DNA of 64,000 nucleotides from Nonlabens ulvanivorans (GTDB lineage Bacteria; Bacteroidota; Bacteroidia; Flavobacteriales; Flavobacteriaceae): contig NZ_JPJI01000032.1 of assembly GCF_000732625.1 (NCBI RefSeq), forward strand, positions 1,102,193 through 1,166,192. Direction: 5' to 3'. This document shows, piece after piece, positions 49,554-58,557 of the stretch; positions within the stretch are counted from its first letter, which is position 1; each line of letters starts with the position of its first letter. Made by a program: the position numbers and the translations under genes. The notes below the pieces were generated by a model. That model saw only the letters and a program-made list of their open reading frames with translations, was not told the origin of the DNA and ran no database searches.

Positions 49554-49594
49554 AATTTGTTTTTATTTATTTTCACGGGCTTATTATCAGCCTT

Positions 49595-50587
49595 ATGAAA
49601 TTTAAAGTTACCATTCTTTGTTGTGTTTTCGCTTTCGCGAAAGCGGAATTTTCCAATTCTCAAAATAACGAACTGGGAGAAGTGCTTACCGATATGTTAC
49701 TCATATCTGATAGATATGTGCAACCAGCAGCAGAGGCATCTGTGATGCAATCTAGTGCTGGTTGGTATTATAGTGCTAATACTTTAAGTAAATATAAGGT
49801 TACTGTTGCGTTACATGCCAATGCATTAGTTTTTCCATCAAGTAAGAAAAGTTTTGAAATCAATAATGATGAATTATTGAATTTAACGATACGAGGTGAC
49901 GAGTCCACGACTATACCTACTACATTAGGTGGTGAACAACGCACATTCTTTGATTTTACTATAGATGGTGAAGAGTACGAATTTCAGGCTTTTGAAGGTA
50001 TCGATACGGGATTTCTAGCATATCCATTCTTACAGGTTGGAGTAGGGTTGTGGCAAGAAACAGAGCTTCTGTTAAGATATTCACCTAATATAAAAATAGA
50101 TAAATCTGATTATGCAATTTATGGAATTGGAGTAAAACATAATTTATCACAATATTTATTCAAGGGTGATCGTCCTGTTGAGCTGGCGTTTTTAACCAGT
50201 TATTCTTTATTTGATTTAAATCTATCATTCAATCCATATGAATTACGATCTGATGATAATTCTCCACCGTTAGCAGTAATTGATGGATCTTTAGTTGATG
50301 CTCATGCTATATTATTTCAATTAATAGGTAGTAAAGATTATAACAATTGGACCTTTAGTTCTGGTGTTGCTTATAATCGTAGCTGGATAGATTATGAGTT
50401 AAGTGGAGATGACGGTTTTTTTCTACAGACCTTGAACGATGTTCTCAGTGTACTAAGTGAAACGCAGCATAGCTATAAAGTGGATTTAGGTGCTACCTAT
50501 CATTTTAATAATTGGGATTTGAGTTCTCAATTAAGTGCTGGTAACTTCATCAATTTAAATATAGGTGGTGTTTATCATATTCAATAA
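49595..50587 (+). CDS. DUF6588-like secreted protein, probable barrel
   Basis: 330 residues. The signal peptide end is written by the 16-base palindrome (49630-49645): FAFAKA followed by EFSNS, where AKA fits a signal peptidase I site. The remainder has repeated amphipathic strands and ends in NIGGVYHIQ, as in outer-membrane barrels. It resembles DUF6588 proteins. Function unknown. Monocistronic, divergent from YbjQ. Confidence 0.72.
   Translation: MKFKVTILCCVFAFAKAEFSNSQNNELGEVLTDMLLISDRYVQPAAEASVMQSSAGWYYSANTLSKYKVTVALHANALVFPSSKKSFEINNDELLNLTIRGDESTTIPTTLGGEQRTFFDFTIDGEEYEFQAFEGIDTGFLAYPFLQVGVGLWQETELLLRYSPNIKIDKSDYAIYGIGVKHNLSQYLFKGDRPVELAFLTSYSLFDLNLSFNPYELRSDDNSPPLAVIDGSLVDAHAILFQLIGSKDYNNWTFSSGVAYNRSWIDYELSGDDGFFLQTLNDVLSVLSETQHSYKVDLGATYHFNNWDLSSQLSAGNFINLNIGGVYHIQ
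49630..49645. repeat. 16-base palindrome copy 7 (perfect), inside a signal peptide
   Basis: Encodes AFAKA at the signal-peptide cleavage region of the DUF6588-like protein. Confidence 0.9.
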
Positions 50588-50735
50588 ATGAATTTTTTAA
50601 AAAGTGCAGCTTATTTTAAGATTTTTGTAGTAAAAGAGGTTGATTGCGTTAATATTGTAGCATATTTTGTTAAAAGCAACGTGTTTTTTGTATAAATCTT
50701 AATTTAATAGTTTTCATTGGTTTCATAGTCAAATT

Positions 50736-50743
50736 TATCTTTG
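50736..50743 (+). promoter_or_regulatory. -7 element TATCTTTG
   Basis: Matches TAnnTTTG 42 bases before the 50786 start; upstream TTGG (50717-50720) is closer than the normal -33 spacing. Confidence 0.4.
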
Positions 50744-50785
50744 TGTTATAAAAATTAAGTATAACTAATATAAAGATTTAGACCA

Positions 50786-51373
50786 ATGAAGAAGAGAATT
50801 TTAAGTACAATAGCTGTAGCAGGATTATTATCATTAAACGCGGTAAATGCTCAAACCTACGAGCCATTGCCGGGCGTTAATAAAGGAACAATTACTAATG
50901 TTAACGGTATCGCAGATGATTTAAAAAATGAAGGTATCGTAGGAGTAGGAAGTTGGTCAAGTTTCAATACCTTATCTAATCATATGTATCTCTTAGAAGG
51001 AGCTAATCTAAAGCAAACTAAGATGTTAGTTTCAAAAATGGGAACTAATATCATGATGTTAGATGATACTATTCCATCTTGGGTAGATACGGAAGCGATA
51101 CGAGAAGATGTTGCAGATGTTCAAAAAGAGTTTAAGGAGCTTATCGCTACTAAAACAGATAATGATGAATATATGGAGGATCTGGAAGAATTGACTGAAC
51201 AATATGAAGACTTGAGAGAAGAGCTTAAAGAAGTAACCATGGAATATATTGAAACTTTAGATGAAGCAAATGAAGAGCGTAAGGATCAATTAGAAAAAGG
51301 TAATTATGAAAAAGCTCAAGAAAAATATCAGAAAGAGATTCAGGAATTAAATAATATTTCTGAAAATAAATAG
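50786..51373 (+). CDS. Secreted coiled-coil protein, unknown
   Basis: 195 residues; clear signal peptide (LLSLNAVNAQT). The first half of the mature protein is globular (NMLD-like text; GSWSSFNTLSNHMYLLEG). The second half (about 110-195) is rich in E, K, D, L and M and forms a long coiled coil. I do not recognise the family. It ends at a strong bidirectional terminator shared with rplT. Confidence 0.8.
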   Translation: MKKRILSTIAVAGLLSLNAVNAQTYEPLPGVNKGTITNVNGIADDLKNEGIVGVGSWSSFNTLSNHMYLLEGANLKQTKMLVSKMGTNIMMLDDTIPSWVDTEAIREDVADVQKEFKELIATKTDNDEYMEDLEELTEQYEDLREELKEVTMEYIETLDEANEERKDQLEKGNYEKAQEKYQKEIQELNNISENK

Positions 51374-51413
51374 AGGTATAGATACTAGAGTTTTAAATAA
51401 AAAAAATCCCATC

Positions 51414-51439
51414 ATTACTGATGGGATTTTTTATTTGCG
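51414..51439. terminator. Bidirectional terminator, 50786 gene / rplT
   Basis: AAATCCCATCA / TGATGGGATTT stem with loop TTAC, A-run and T-run. Confidence 0.92.
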
Positions 51440-51458
51440 AGAGGTTGTTAAACCTAAT

Positions 51459-51803
51459 TTATTTTACTTTGTTTACAACAGCTTCAAAAGCTTCTGGGTG
51501 ATTCATTGCTAAGTCAGCAAGAACTTTACGATTTAACTCGATATCATTCTTCTTAACAGCTCCCATAAACTGTGAGTAGCTCATTCCATGCATACGTGCA
51601 CCAGCGTTGATACGCGTGATCCATAAGGCACGGAAAGTTCTTTTCTTATTTCTTCTATCACGGTAAGAGTAAGACATTGCTTTCTCTACTGCGTTTTTTG
51701 CTACTGTCCATACGTTTTTACGACGTCCGAAGTAACCTTTTGCTTGTTTAAGCACTCTTTTTCTGCGAGCTCTGCTCGCTACTCTGTTTTTAGCTCTAGG
51801 CAT
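51459..51803 (-). CDS. rplT: Ribosomal protein bL20
   Basis: 114 residues: [22 protein letters not shown] and the C-terminal [26 protein letters not shown] region. Needed for early 50S assembly. In other bacteria L20 represses its own operon through the mRNA leader. Last gene of thrS-infC-rpmI-rplT. Confidence 0.98.
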   Translation of the reverse strand: MPRAKNRVASRARRKRVLKQAKGYFGRRKNVWTVAKNAVEKAMSYSYRDRRNKKRTFRALWITRINAGARMHGMSYSQFMGAVKKNDIELNRKVLADLAMNHPEAFEAVVNKVK

Positions 51804-51906
51804 AATTTTAATTTTTTAGTAGGAGGCGATTCATAAAGAATTCTTGATAAGCCTTTCTACTGGGTTTGTTATTAATTAATAAACCATCAAGGTTTACAAT
51901 GAGGTC

Positions 51907-52104
51907 TTACTTAAGACGTAATTGTAACTTGATATTGTTTTCATCTGCTTTGTGCACAAGTCCATCGTGCGTTAAAGCTAGTTTACGCTTCTTACTTTTC
52001 TTAGTAAGGATGTGACTCTTAAAAGCGTGTTTTCTTTTGATCTTACCAGTACCAGTAAGCTTGAAACGCTTCTTAGCACTAGATTTAGTTTTCATTTTAG
52101 GCAT
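51907..52104 (-). CDS. rpmI: Ribosomal protein bL35
   Basis: 65 residues from ATG 52104 ([14 protein letters not shown]), the family's standard N-terminus. An upstream in-frame ATG at 52128 adds eight non-family residues and is unlikely. Very basic 50S protein. Spaced 103 bases before rplT. Confidence 0.97.
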   Translation of the reverse strand: MPKMKTKSSAKKRFKLTGTGKIKRKHAFKSHILTKKSKKRKLALTHDGLVHKADENNIKLQLRLK

Positions 52105-52141
52105 AATTTCCTTTTTTAATTCTCGCATTCTCAGCCCGAAA

Positions 52142-52173
52142 GCTGTTTAAATAAAACAGCCCTCATTTTGAGG
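52142..52173 (-). promoter_or_regulatory. Twin hairpins between infC and rpmI
   Basis: GCTGTTT/AAACAGC (52142-52160) and CCTCA/TGAGG (52161-52173) lie back to back in the 101-base infC-rpmI gap, with no T-run. The place fits an L20/L35-type leader or a processing site. Confidence 0.4.
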
Positions 52174-52205
52174 ACTGCAAAAATAGTATTTTTATTGATA
52201 TCTAC

Positions 52206-52760
52206 CTACTTTTTCTTAGGCGCAAGAAACATATTCATGCGTTTTCCTTCTAGTTTCGGCATTTGCTCAACTTTACCTAGTTCTTCTAGGTCACGAGCAA
52301 GTCTTAATAATAGAATTTCTCCTTGATCTTTGTAGATAATAGAACGACCTTTAAAGAATACATATGCTTTTAATTTTGCTCCTTCTTTAAGGAATTTTTC
52401 AGCGTGTTTTCTTTTAAACTCGTAATCGTGATCATCCGTATTAGGTCCAAAACGGATTTCTTTGATGACTACTTTAGAGGCATTTGCCTTCATCACTTTT
52501 TCACGTTTCTTCTGCTCATAGACAAACTTTTTGTAGTCCATGATTTTTGCTACCGGCGGATCTGCTTTAGGTGAAATTTCTACAAGATCTAACTCCATTT
52601 CACGAGCTTTTGCAAGCGCGTCTCTAGTGTCTAAAACTTGTGGTTCAACTCCTTCACCTACAAGGCGTACTTTTCTAGCGCGTATTTTTTCATTAATCGC
52701 GTGCTTGTCTTCTTTGATAATACGAGCCGGTCCGCGGCTTCTGCGTCTTCTTATTGCTAT
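52206..52760 (-). CDS. infC: Translation initiation factor IF-3, non-standard start
   Basis: 184 residues if started at ATA 52760, close to the usual 180. The frame reads (M)[15 protein letters not shown], then [16 protein letters not shown], then [23 protein letters not shown] and the C-terminal half to FLAPKKK. No ATG, GTG, TTG or CTG is in frame before Met55, and the conserved N-domain lies upstream of that Met. The start must therefore be a rare codon: ATA at 52760 (flavobacterial-type MAIRR), ATA at 52766, or ATT at 52721. In E. coli infC uses AUU and IF-3 represses it, so the same control is likely here. Follows thrS closely. Confidence 0.93.
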   Translation of the reverse strand: MAIRRRRSRGPARIIKEDKHAINEKIRARKVRLVGEGVEPQVLDTRDALAKAREMELDLVEISPKADPPVAKIMDYKKFVYEQKKREKVMKANASKVVIKEIRFGPNTDDHDYEFKRKHAEKFLKEGAKLKAYVFFKGRSIIYKDQGEILLLRLARDLEELGKVEQMPKLEGKRMNMFLAPKKK

Positions 52761-52776
52761 GGCTATATAATTTTAA

Positions 52777-54723
52777 TTAAACTTCAAATGTTTTTATTGT
52801 CGAGGCGATTTCATCTTTAATATACTGGCTAAACGCTTCAACCGTCATACTTCCTAAATCATCTCCTCCATGTTTACGTACAGAAATTGTGCCGTCTTTT
52901 TCTTCTTGTTCTCCTACTATGAGCATATAAGGCAATTTATTCATCTCTGCCTCACGTATTTTTTTACCCATGGTCTCGGCACGATTATCAATCGTTGTGC
53001 GAATTTCGTTAATTTCTAGCAAATTAGCCACCTGTTTAGCATAATTTTCATATTTCTCGCTGAGAGACAGAATAGTACACTGCTCTGGCATCAACCACAA
53101 TGGGAAGTTACCGCCAGTATGTTCTAATAAAATTGCTATAAAACGTTCCATACTACCAAATGGAGCTCTATGGATCATTACAGGTCTATGTGATTCATTA
53201 TCAGCGCCTTTGTACCATAGGTCAAAGCGTTCTGGTAAATTATAATCTACTTGAATAGTTCCTAATTGCCAGCTGCGACCTAGAGCATCCTTAACCATAA
53301 AGTCTAGTTTAGGACCGTAAAAGGCAGCTTCGCCTTCTTCTATCACATAGTTGAGACCTTTATCTTTTGCAGCACTGATAATTGCATTTTCTGCAATTTC
53401 CCAATTTTTAGTATCACCTATATATTTTTCTGGTTTTTTAGGATCACGAACACTTACTTGTGCAGTAAAATTTTCAAATCCTAGTGAACCAAATACATAG
53501 AGAACTAAATCGATAACGGCTTTAAACTCCTTATCTAGCTGTTCTGGCATACAAAAAATGTGTGCGTCATCTTGTGTAAAACCTCTCACGCGTGTTAGTC
53601 CGTGTAGTTCACCACTTTGCTCATAACGATATACAGTACCGAATTCTGCAAAACGTTTTGGTAAATCTCTGTAAGACCATTGTGAACTTTTATAGATCTC
53701 ACAGTGATGTGGACAGTTCATAGGTTTTAATAAAAACTCTTCATCATCATTAGGAGTTTTTATAGGTTGAAAAGAGTCTGCACCATACTTTTCATAGTGA
53801 CCAGAAGTGACATATAGTTCTTTAGAACCTATGTGGGGACTGATTACCATTTCATAACCAGCTTTTTTCTGAGCTTTCTTTAAGAAGTCTTCTAATCGCT
53901 CACGTAATGCAGCACCTTTTGGTAACCACAATGGCAACCCTTGACCTACACGTTGAGAAAAAGTAAAAAGTTGTAACTCTTTACCTAATTTTCTATGGTC
54001 TCTTTTTTTAGCCTCTTCTAGTAATTCTAGGTACTCCTTAAGGTCTTTCTGTTTAGGGAAAGAGGTACCATACATACGAGTAAGTTGTGGGTTTTTTTCA
54101 TCACCACGCCAGTATGCACCAGCAATACTCATAATTTTCACAGCTTTTATAATCCCTGTATTAGGAATATGACCACCACGACATAAATCTGTGAAAGTGT
54201 CATGATCACAGAAGGTAATCTCACCATCTGTTAAGTTTTCAATAAGCTCTACCTTATAAGGATTGTTTTGATCCTTATAAAATTGAAGAGCATCTGCCTT
54301 ACTAACACTGCGCATGGTAAACTCATGTTTGCCACGTGCTATTTCAAGCATTCGCGCTTCTATCTTTGGAATATCACTTTCAGATATGGAATGCTCTTTA
54401 AAGTCTATGTCATAATAAAACCCATTATCTATAGCAGGTCCTATTGTTAAACTTACACCTGGAAACAACTCTTCAATAGCTTGAGCCATGATATGAGATG
54501 TTGAGTGCCAGAAAGCTTCTTTTCCTTCTGGATTGTTGAAGGTAAAGAGCACTAAACTACCATCTTCTGTAAGTGGTGTTTTAGTCTCTACTTTAATTCC
54601 GTTAAAACTAGCGCTTATTACATTGCGAGCAAGTCCTTGTGATATGCTCATCGCGACATCCATAGGTGTGGTGCCGTTTTCCATTTCTTTTATACTACCG
54701 TCTGGTAAAGTAATTTTAATCAT
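52777..54723 (-). CDS. thrS: Threonyl-tRNA synthetase
   Basis: 648 residues. TGS domain (1-61), editing domain with HSTSHIMAQAIEELFPG near residue 73, class II core (MNCPHHCEIYK, RVRGFTQDDAHIFC, HRAPFGSMERFIAILLEH) and the anticodon-binding C-terminus. All class II motifs are present. Charges tRNA-Thr. First gene of the conserved thrS-infC-rpmI-rplT operon. Confidence 0.98.
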   Translation of the reverse strand: MIKITLPDGSIKEMENGTTPMDVAMSISQGLARNVISASFNGIKVETKTPLTEDGSLVLFTFNNPEGKEAFWHSTSHIMAQAIEELFPGVSLTIGPAIDNGFYYDIDFKEHSISESDIPKIEARMLEIARGKHEFTMRSVSKADALQFYKDQNNPYKVELIENLTDGEITFCDHDTFTDLCRGGHIPNTGIIKAVKIMSIAGAYWRGDEKNPQLTRMYGTSFPKQKDLKEYLELLEEAKKRDHRKLGKELQLFTFSQRVGQGLPLWLPKGAALRERLEDFLKKAQKKAGYEMVISPHIGSKELYVTSGHYEKYGADSFQPIKTPNDDEEFLLKPMNCPHHCEIYKSSQWSYRDLPKRFAEFGTVYRYEQSGELHGLTRVRGFTQDDAHIFCMPEQLDKEFKAVIDLVLYVFGSLGFENFTAQVSVRDPKKPEKYIGDTKNWEIAENAIISAAKDKGLNYVIEEGEAAFYGPKLDFMVKDALGRSWQLGTIQVDYNLPERFDLWYKGADNESHRPVMIHRAPFGSMERFIAILLEHTGGNFPLWLMPEQCTILSLSEKYENYAKQVANLLEINEIRTTIDNRAETMGKKIREAEMNKLPYMLIVGEQEEKDGTISVRKHGGDDLGSMTVEAFSQYIKDEIASTIKTFEV

Positions 54724-54884
54724 AACTACAAAATATGAACCTGCAAAGTTAATCGCTTTATAGGAATGACAATATTATTTTGATGTCATTTAGCGCCTAT
54801 TTGTGTAGATTCTTCTAATTTAAAAACAGTATTAAGGCTGCTTTTGATTATTTGTTTACTTTAGGAGTCATAAATTAAACGACG

Positions 54885-56777
54885 ATGACTTCATTTGTAG
54901 GGAAATGGAAGTTGTTAGTGATCGTGTTCTTTGTTGGGTATTACGCTTTCGCGAAAGCGGAAACACCAGCAACCATTGCACATACTATCTACTCCAATAC
55001 AGAAATTGCAACCTTTAGTATAGATAAAAGTTCAACACGAACCGAGATTTTTGAACTTTTCAAAGAGCTTTTTATCAATCATAGTGTCAAAGCCAAATTA
55101 AATGGATATAAACGTCATGGTGGTGTCATAACCTTACTAGACCTGACGTTGACTGATCAAAATGGAACCATTTTTCCTTTAAATCTTCAAAATGATAAGG
55201 GTATCGATACTGTTTGCTTAACGCTTAATCCTGCATTCAATAATATTGTTGAATTTGCACCATGTGATGTTGCCTTAAAAGCTGTTACACCTATAAGTGC
55301 CTCTCAATATGGTCAGTTTTATGAGACAACTTTTGTGGACTCTACAGAAGTTGATGAAAAAGAAACGGTTCAGAAAGCAGAAGAAACTGTGAAAGAAAAA
55401 GCAGATTCTCGACAGACTGCTCAAGAAGTGATAGCTGCACGTAAGGCAAAGACAGAAACGGAAATAGAAGCGGCCAGATTGAGAGTGAAACAGCAACAAG
55501 AGCAACGACGTATAGATGTGCTAGCTAGAAAAGCAAAACTAGAGGCACAACAAGCGGAAAAGCGTATTCAAAATGAACAATTAATTGCAGATCGAACTTT
55601 GAAACGAGAACAGCAATTAAGAGAGGTAAGTGAACGACAACTGGCGAGAAGGCAAGAAGCAGAAGCGGCACGTATAGCAAAGTTAGAAGATGAAAAAAGG
55701 CAAATAGCTATTGAAACGGCTAGATTAGAAACTCTTGCGCAAGAAGAACGTCTTCAGTTAGAAACTCTTGAAAAGGAACGGCTTGCTGCTCAACAACGAC
55801 AAGAACAACGACGATTACAGGAAGAGCTAGATAAAAAAGAAGCGCTGCGATTAAAAGAGGAAGAAAAAGAACGAGCTCGAGAAGTAATACGCGTGCGTAA
55901 AAGACTGGAAGCTGAACGATTAGAGCAAGTTAAGGCAGAAAATGAACGAGTAAAGAAAGAAAAAGAGGCTCTAGAATTAAAACGGTTAGAAAGACAACTG
56001 GAACTAGATAGACTCGCCCTAGAGCGACAAGCTTTACAAGATGAACTTAATGCACAATTAGAGAAAGAACGTCTCATCGAAGAAGAAAAGAGAAGAGCGG
56101 CACTGTTAAAAGCAGAACAGGAATTAATTGATGAACGTGAAAGGTATAGAGAAGATCTGGGCCAGGCAGACTCTCGTAAGCAACTTATGGTTAATGCAAA
56201 TGAACAAGGCTATATTGCTATAGAGGACCGAATTATAGAGCAAGGCTATTTAATGTTCAATGCAGAGCAGTGTAGCTTTAAAGTATACATGGGTCGTACT
56301 TTTATTTATGACGCCTTTGGTGCTAAAATATTAACCATCGATGATGAATTGACAGATGCACCACAAAGTGGTAAGGTTATCGTTAATCAAGTAGAGGCTA
56401 CTTATGAATTTACAGAGAATCTACTTATAATTAAAAATTCACAAGGTCAACTTATTGATGAAGAAGGTAAAGTGGTAGGTGCTGGAGTTAATAGTACCGA
56501 TTCACAAAGTCAAGATTTTAAAACAACGCATAGTTTTAAAATACAGATTCATTTTTCTGATGATGAAATAAAAAACGTTTTTAATCAAATCGAGCAATAT
56601 CAGTTTGATACAGAGCTGTTAGAATCCACATTTAATCAAAGCGGTAGTCTGACTAATTTGGTATTTAGAATAGATGACGAGTCATTTGTTTTCAATGTAT
56701 TGGACTCAAATTCATTTATATTAATAGATATCGATGAGAGAAATAATCGAGTAAATGTAAGTAAGAAGGAGAATTAG
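54885..56777 (+). CDS. Secreted coiled-coil protein with terminal repeated domains (paralogue 1)
   Basis: 630 residues. The signal peptide is built partly by the 16-base palindrome (54944-54959): YAFAKA, then ETPATI, with AKA fitting a signal peptidase I site. Residues about 40-115 are an alpha/beta domain (FSIDKSSTRTEIFELFKEL, then ITLLDLTLTDQNG). Residues about 150-430 are a coiled coil very rich in E, K, R, Q, L. Residues about 455-540 are a second domain (EQCSFKVYMGRTFIYD) and about 550-625 a second copy of the first type. The next gene has the same order. The M56 peptidase further on seems to carry the first-type domain too. Function unknown. Confidence 0.75.
   Translation: MTSFVGKWKLLVIVFFVGYYAFAKAETPATIAHTIYSNTEIATFSIDKSSTRTEIFELFKELFINHSVKAKLNGYKRHGGVITLLDLTLTDQNGTIFPLNLQNDKGIDTVCLTLNPAFNNIVEFAPCDVALKAVTPISASQYGQFYETTFVDSTEVDEKETVQKAEETVKEKADSRQTAQEVIAARKAKTETEIEAARLRVKQQQEQRRIDVLARKAKLEAQQAEKRIQNEQLIADRTLKREQQLREVSERQLARRQEAEAARIAKLEDEKRQIAIETARLETLAQEERLQLETLEKERLAAQQRQEQRRLQEELDKKEALRLKEEEKERAREVIRVRKRLEAERLEQVKAENERVKKEKEALELKRLERQLELDRLALERQALQDELNAQLEKERLIEEEKRRAALLKAEQELIDERERYREDLGQADSRKQLMVNANEQGYIAIEDRIIEQGYLMFNAEQCSFKVYMGRTFIYDAFGAKILTIDDELTDAPQSGKVIVNQVEATYEFTENLLIIKNSQGQLIDEEGKVVGAGVNSTDSQSQDFKTTHSFKIQIHFSDDEIKNVFNQIEQYQFDTELLESTFNQSGSLTNLVFRIDDESFVFNVLDSNSFILIDIDERNNRVNVSKKEN
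54944..54959. repeat. 16-base palindrome copy 8 (perfect), inside a signal peptide
   Basis: Encodes AFAKA at the signal-peptide cleavage region of the coiled-coil protein. Confidence 0.9.
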
Positions 56778-56861
56778 ATGCCGTTTACCTTGTAAGTTAT
56801 GTATTTAGTGGATTTAACAATAACTATATTATTCTAATAATTATTAAAATTTATAACGGTG

Positions 56862-56869
56862 TATTTTTG
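56862..56869 (+). promoter_or_regulatory. -7 element TATTTTTG
   Basis: Matches TAnnTTTG, 24 bases before the ATG at 56894; no clear -33 element. A separate transcript from the preceding gene is possible. Confidence 0.35.
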
Positions 56870-56893
56870 CAAACTGAATAAATAACGATAAAA

Positions 56894-58393
56894 ATGTTCT
56901 CTAGATTATTAATGACTGTCTTTACAGTTGTTTTATTTTTAAGTAATTACACGCAAGCAAGTTCTTTATCTACCATAGATATTGAAGGTGTTAATCAGAC
57001 TATATTTAAGTTAGATAGCAATAGCAGTAAAGATGATCTCTTTTTGTTTTTTGATACGTTAAAAGAGTCTTTTGAAATTAATGCACAACTCATTTCCTAT
57101 AAGGCACGCAATGGAAAAGTGATGGTTCTAGGTATTGCTTTTCAAGAAAAGACACAACGTTCCACAAAATTCATTATTAAGTCTAACTCTGAAATAGATG
57201 ACTTGTGTATTGTAATTAATAATGTGACAAACATTGTAAGTTATGCAGGTTCTTGTGATGAGGATGGTCCGTCCATACTACATCGTGATCCTGTGCAAGA
57301 AGCAAAAGAAAGAAAAATATATAATGCTAGAGTAGAAAAGCTCAAGCAATATAAACAACGTATAAAAGATATTTTTGTAAAGGAAGATATAACAGTAGAG
57401 TATGATGAAATAGCTGATGATCAAAAACAAGCAGCCCAAAAGGCTCGTGAAAATTCAAGACGCAATCAATCATCAGGTGGCTATTCAACACTTTCACAAG
57501 CAGTCAATAAAGATTACAATGCACGTAAAGACTCTTTAAGGAAAGTTAAAGAAGCAAAACTTGAATTAGAAAGGTTAAAAGCAGAAGAAATAGCCCTTCA
57601 AACCAAACACAGAAAAGATTCTCTTAAGAAGGCTCGTGCCAGTCGTCAGAATGGATTAATGCCTAGAGATAGTGTTAAAAAGCCTGTTGTCATCATTGTA
57701 TCAGAATCTGTAGAGGATCAAGTTGATAATGCCGGATCAGAAGTTCAGTCTATCTCAAGTATTCAAGAAAGGAATAGAATTGAAGATGAACAAAACACTG
57801 CTGATGTACTAAATGCAATAAAGCAAAATACGGCAGGTGTCGATGCTGCAATAGAGTCTAATACAGTATTCTTTTCAGGCGAACAGTGTACTTACAAGGT
57901 CTATTCTGATAAGACTTTTATTTATGATTCGTCAGATAAGACCATTATGATCTTAGATAAACCGTTAGCAAATGAACCTGAGAATGGAACCACAATGCTT
58001 AAAGGTGACACTTATAGTTTTGAGTTTGATGGCTTATCGCTGGTTTTGAAAAATAGTAATGGAATGCTCATTAATAAAGAAGGTAATCTACTCAACCCAT
58101 CGGCATCATTTGATAATGAAGTTGCCATAGCGACCTTTCAATTGACTGAAGAGTTTGTAATTACAAAAAACTCAAAATCTCTGGATGTTCAAAAACTTGT
58201 TTCTGAGATAGAGAAAAAGAAATTCAATTGTAGTATTATTGAAAACATAAGTAATACTAACAATGTCATTACTAACATATCTTTTAAAATTGATGATAAG
58301 ATTTACAGCTTTGATGGTGAAGATGGAATACCTGTTTTATTAATTCAATTAGATGAAATTCACCATAGGGCAAGAGTTCAAACCGCTTATTAG
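56894..58393 (+). CDS. Secreted coiled-coil protein with terminal repeated domains (paralogue 2)
   Basis: 499 residues with a signal peptide (YTQASSL). Same layout as the preceding gene but with a shorter coil: N-terminal domain about 25-115 (FKLDSNSSKDDLFLFFDTL; VMVLGIAFQEK), charged coil about 150-310, middle domain about 325-400 (EQCTYKVYSDKTFIYD), and C-terminal domain about 410-495 (ISFKIDDKIYSFDG). The shared EQC(S/T)-KVY and TFIYD motifs make common descent clear. A strong terminator follows. Probably envelope or cell-surface; not recognised. Confidence 0.75.
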   Translation: MFSRLLMTVFTVVLFLSNYTQASSLSTIDIEGVNQTIFKLDSNSSKDDLFLFFDTLKESFEINAQLISYKARNGKVMVLGIAFQEKTQRSTKFIIKSNSEIDDLCIVINNVTNIVSYAGSCDEDGPSILHRDPVQEAKERKIYNARVEKLKQYKQRIKDIFVKEDITVEYDEIADDQKQAAQKARENSRRNQSSGGYSTLSQAVNKDYNARKDSLRKVKEAKLELERLKAEEIALQTKHRKDSLKKARASRQNGLMPRDSVKKPVVIIVSESVEDQVDNAGSEVQSISSIQERNRIEDEQNTADVLNAIKQNTAGVDAAIESNTVFFSGEQCTYKVYSDKTFIYDSSDKTIMILDKPLANEPENGTTMLKGDTYSFEFDGLSLVLKNSNGMLINKEGNLLNPSASFDNEVAIATFQLTEEFVITKNSKSLDVQKLVSEIEKKKFNCSIIENISNTNNVITNISFKIDDKIYSFDGEDGIPVLLIQLDEIHHRARVQTAY

Positions 58394-58413
58394 TCTTAAA
58401 ATTAATCTCTTAT

Positions 58414-58449
58414 AAATCCCGTACTTATTACAAGTACGGGATTTTTTTT
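58414..58449 (+). terminator. Terminator after paralogue 2
   Basis: AAATCCCGTACTT / AAGTACGGGATTT, 13-base stem, loop ATTAC, eight T. Confidence 0.92.
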
Positions 58450-58456
58450 ATTCAAA

Positions 58457-58472
58457 AACTATAATAATAGTT
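58457..58472. promoter_or_regulatory. BlaI-like operator 1, AACTATaataATAGTT
   Basis: A 6-base-arm dyad with a 4-base centre. Its centre is exactly 40 bases from that of the second copy (58495-58514), about four helical turns. Confidence 0.55.
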
Positions 58473-58490
58473 AATCAACTACGTTTTTAG

Positions 58491-58521
58491 TTTGATAACT
58501 ATAAAAATAGTTATATGTTTG
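58491..58521 (+). promoter_or_regulatory. blaI-type promoter with operator 2 in the spacer
   Basis: TTTG (58491-58494), 19 bases, TATGTTTG (58514-58521) is a full Bacteroidota promoter. The spacer is filled by ATAACTATaaaaATAGTTAT (58495-58514), an 8-base-arm dyad sharing AACTATnnnnATAGTT with operator 1. A repressor bound here would block the promoter. Confidence 0.65.
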
Positions 58522-58557
58522 AACATCGATTAGTGATGGTAGTAAAAAATATTAAAT

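Noticed and set aside
55275-56077. Minus-strand ORFs rich in Ser, Arg, Phe and Cys opposite the coiled-coil gene
   Set aside because: Their composition is the antisense image of a Glu/Lys/Arg-rich coil; shadows, not genes.
56822-56837. AACTAT half-site before the second coiled-coil paralogue as a BlaI operator
   Set aside because: The matching ATAGTT arm is missing at the needed distance, so co-regulation by BlaI is not supported by sequence.
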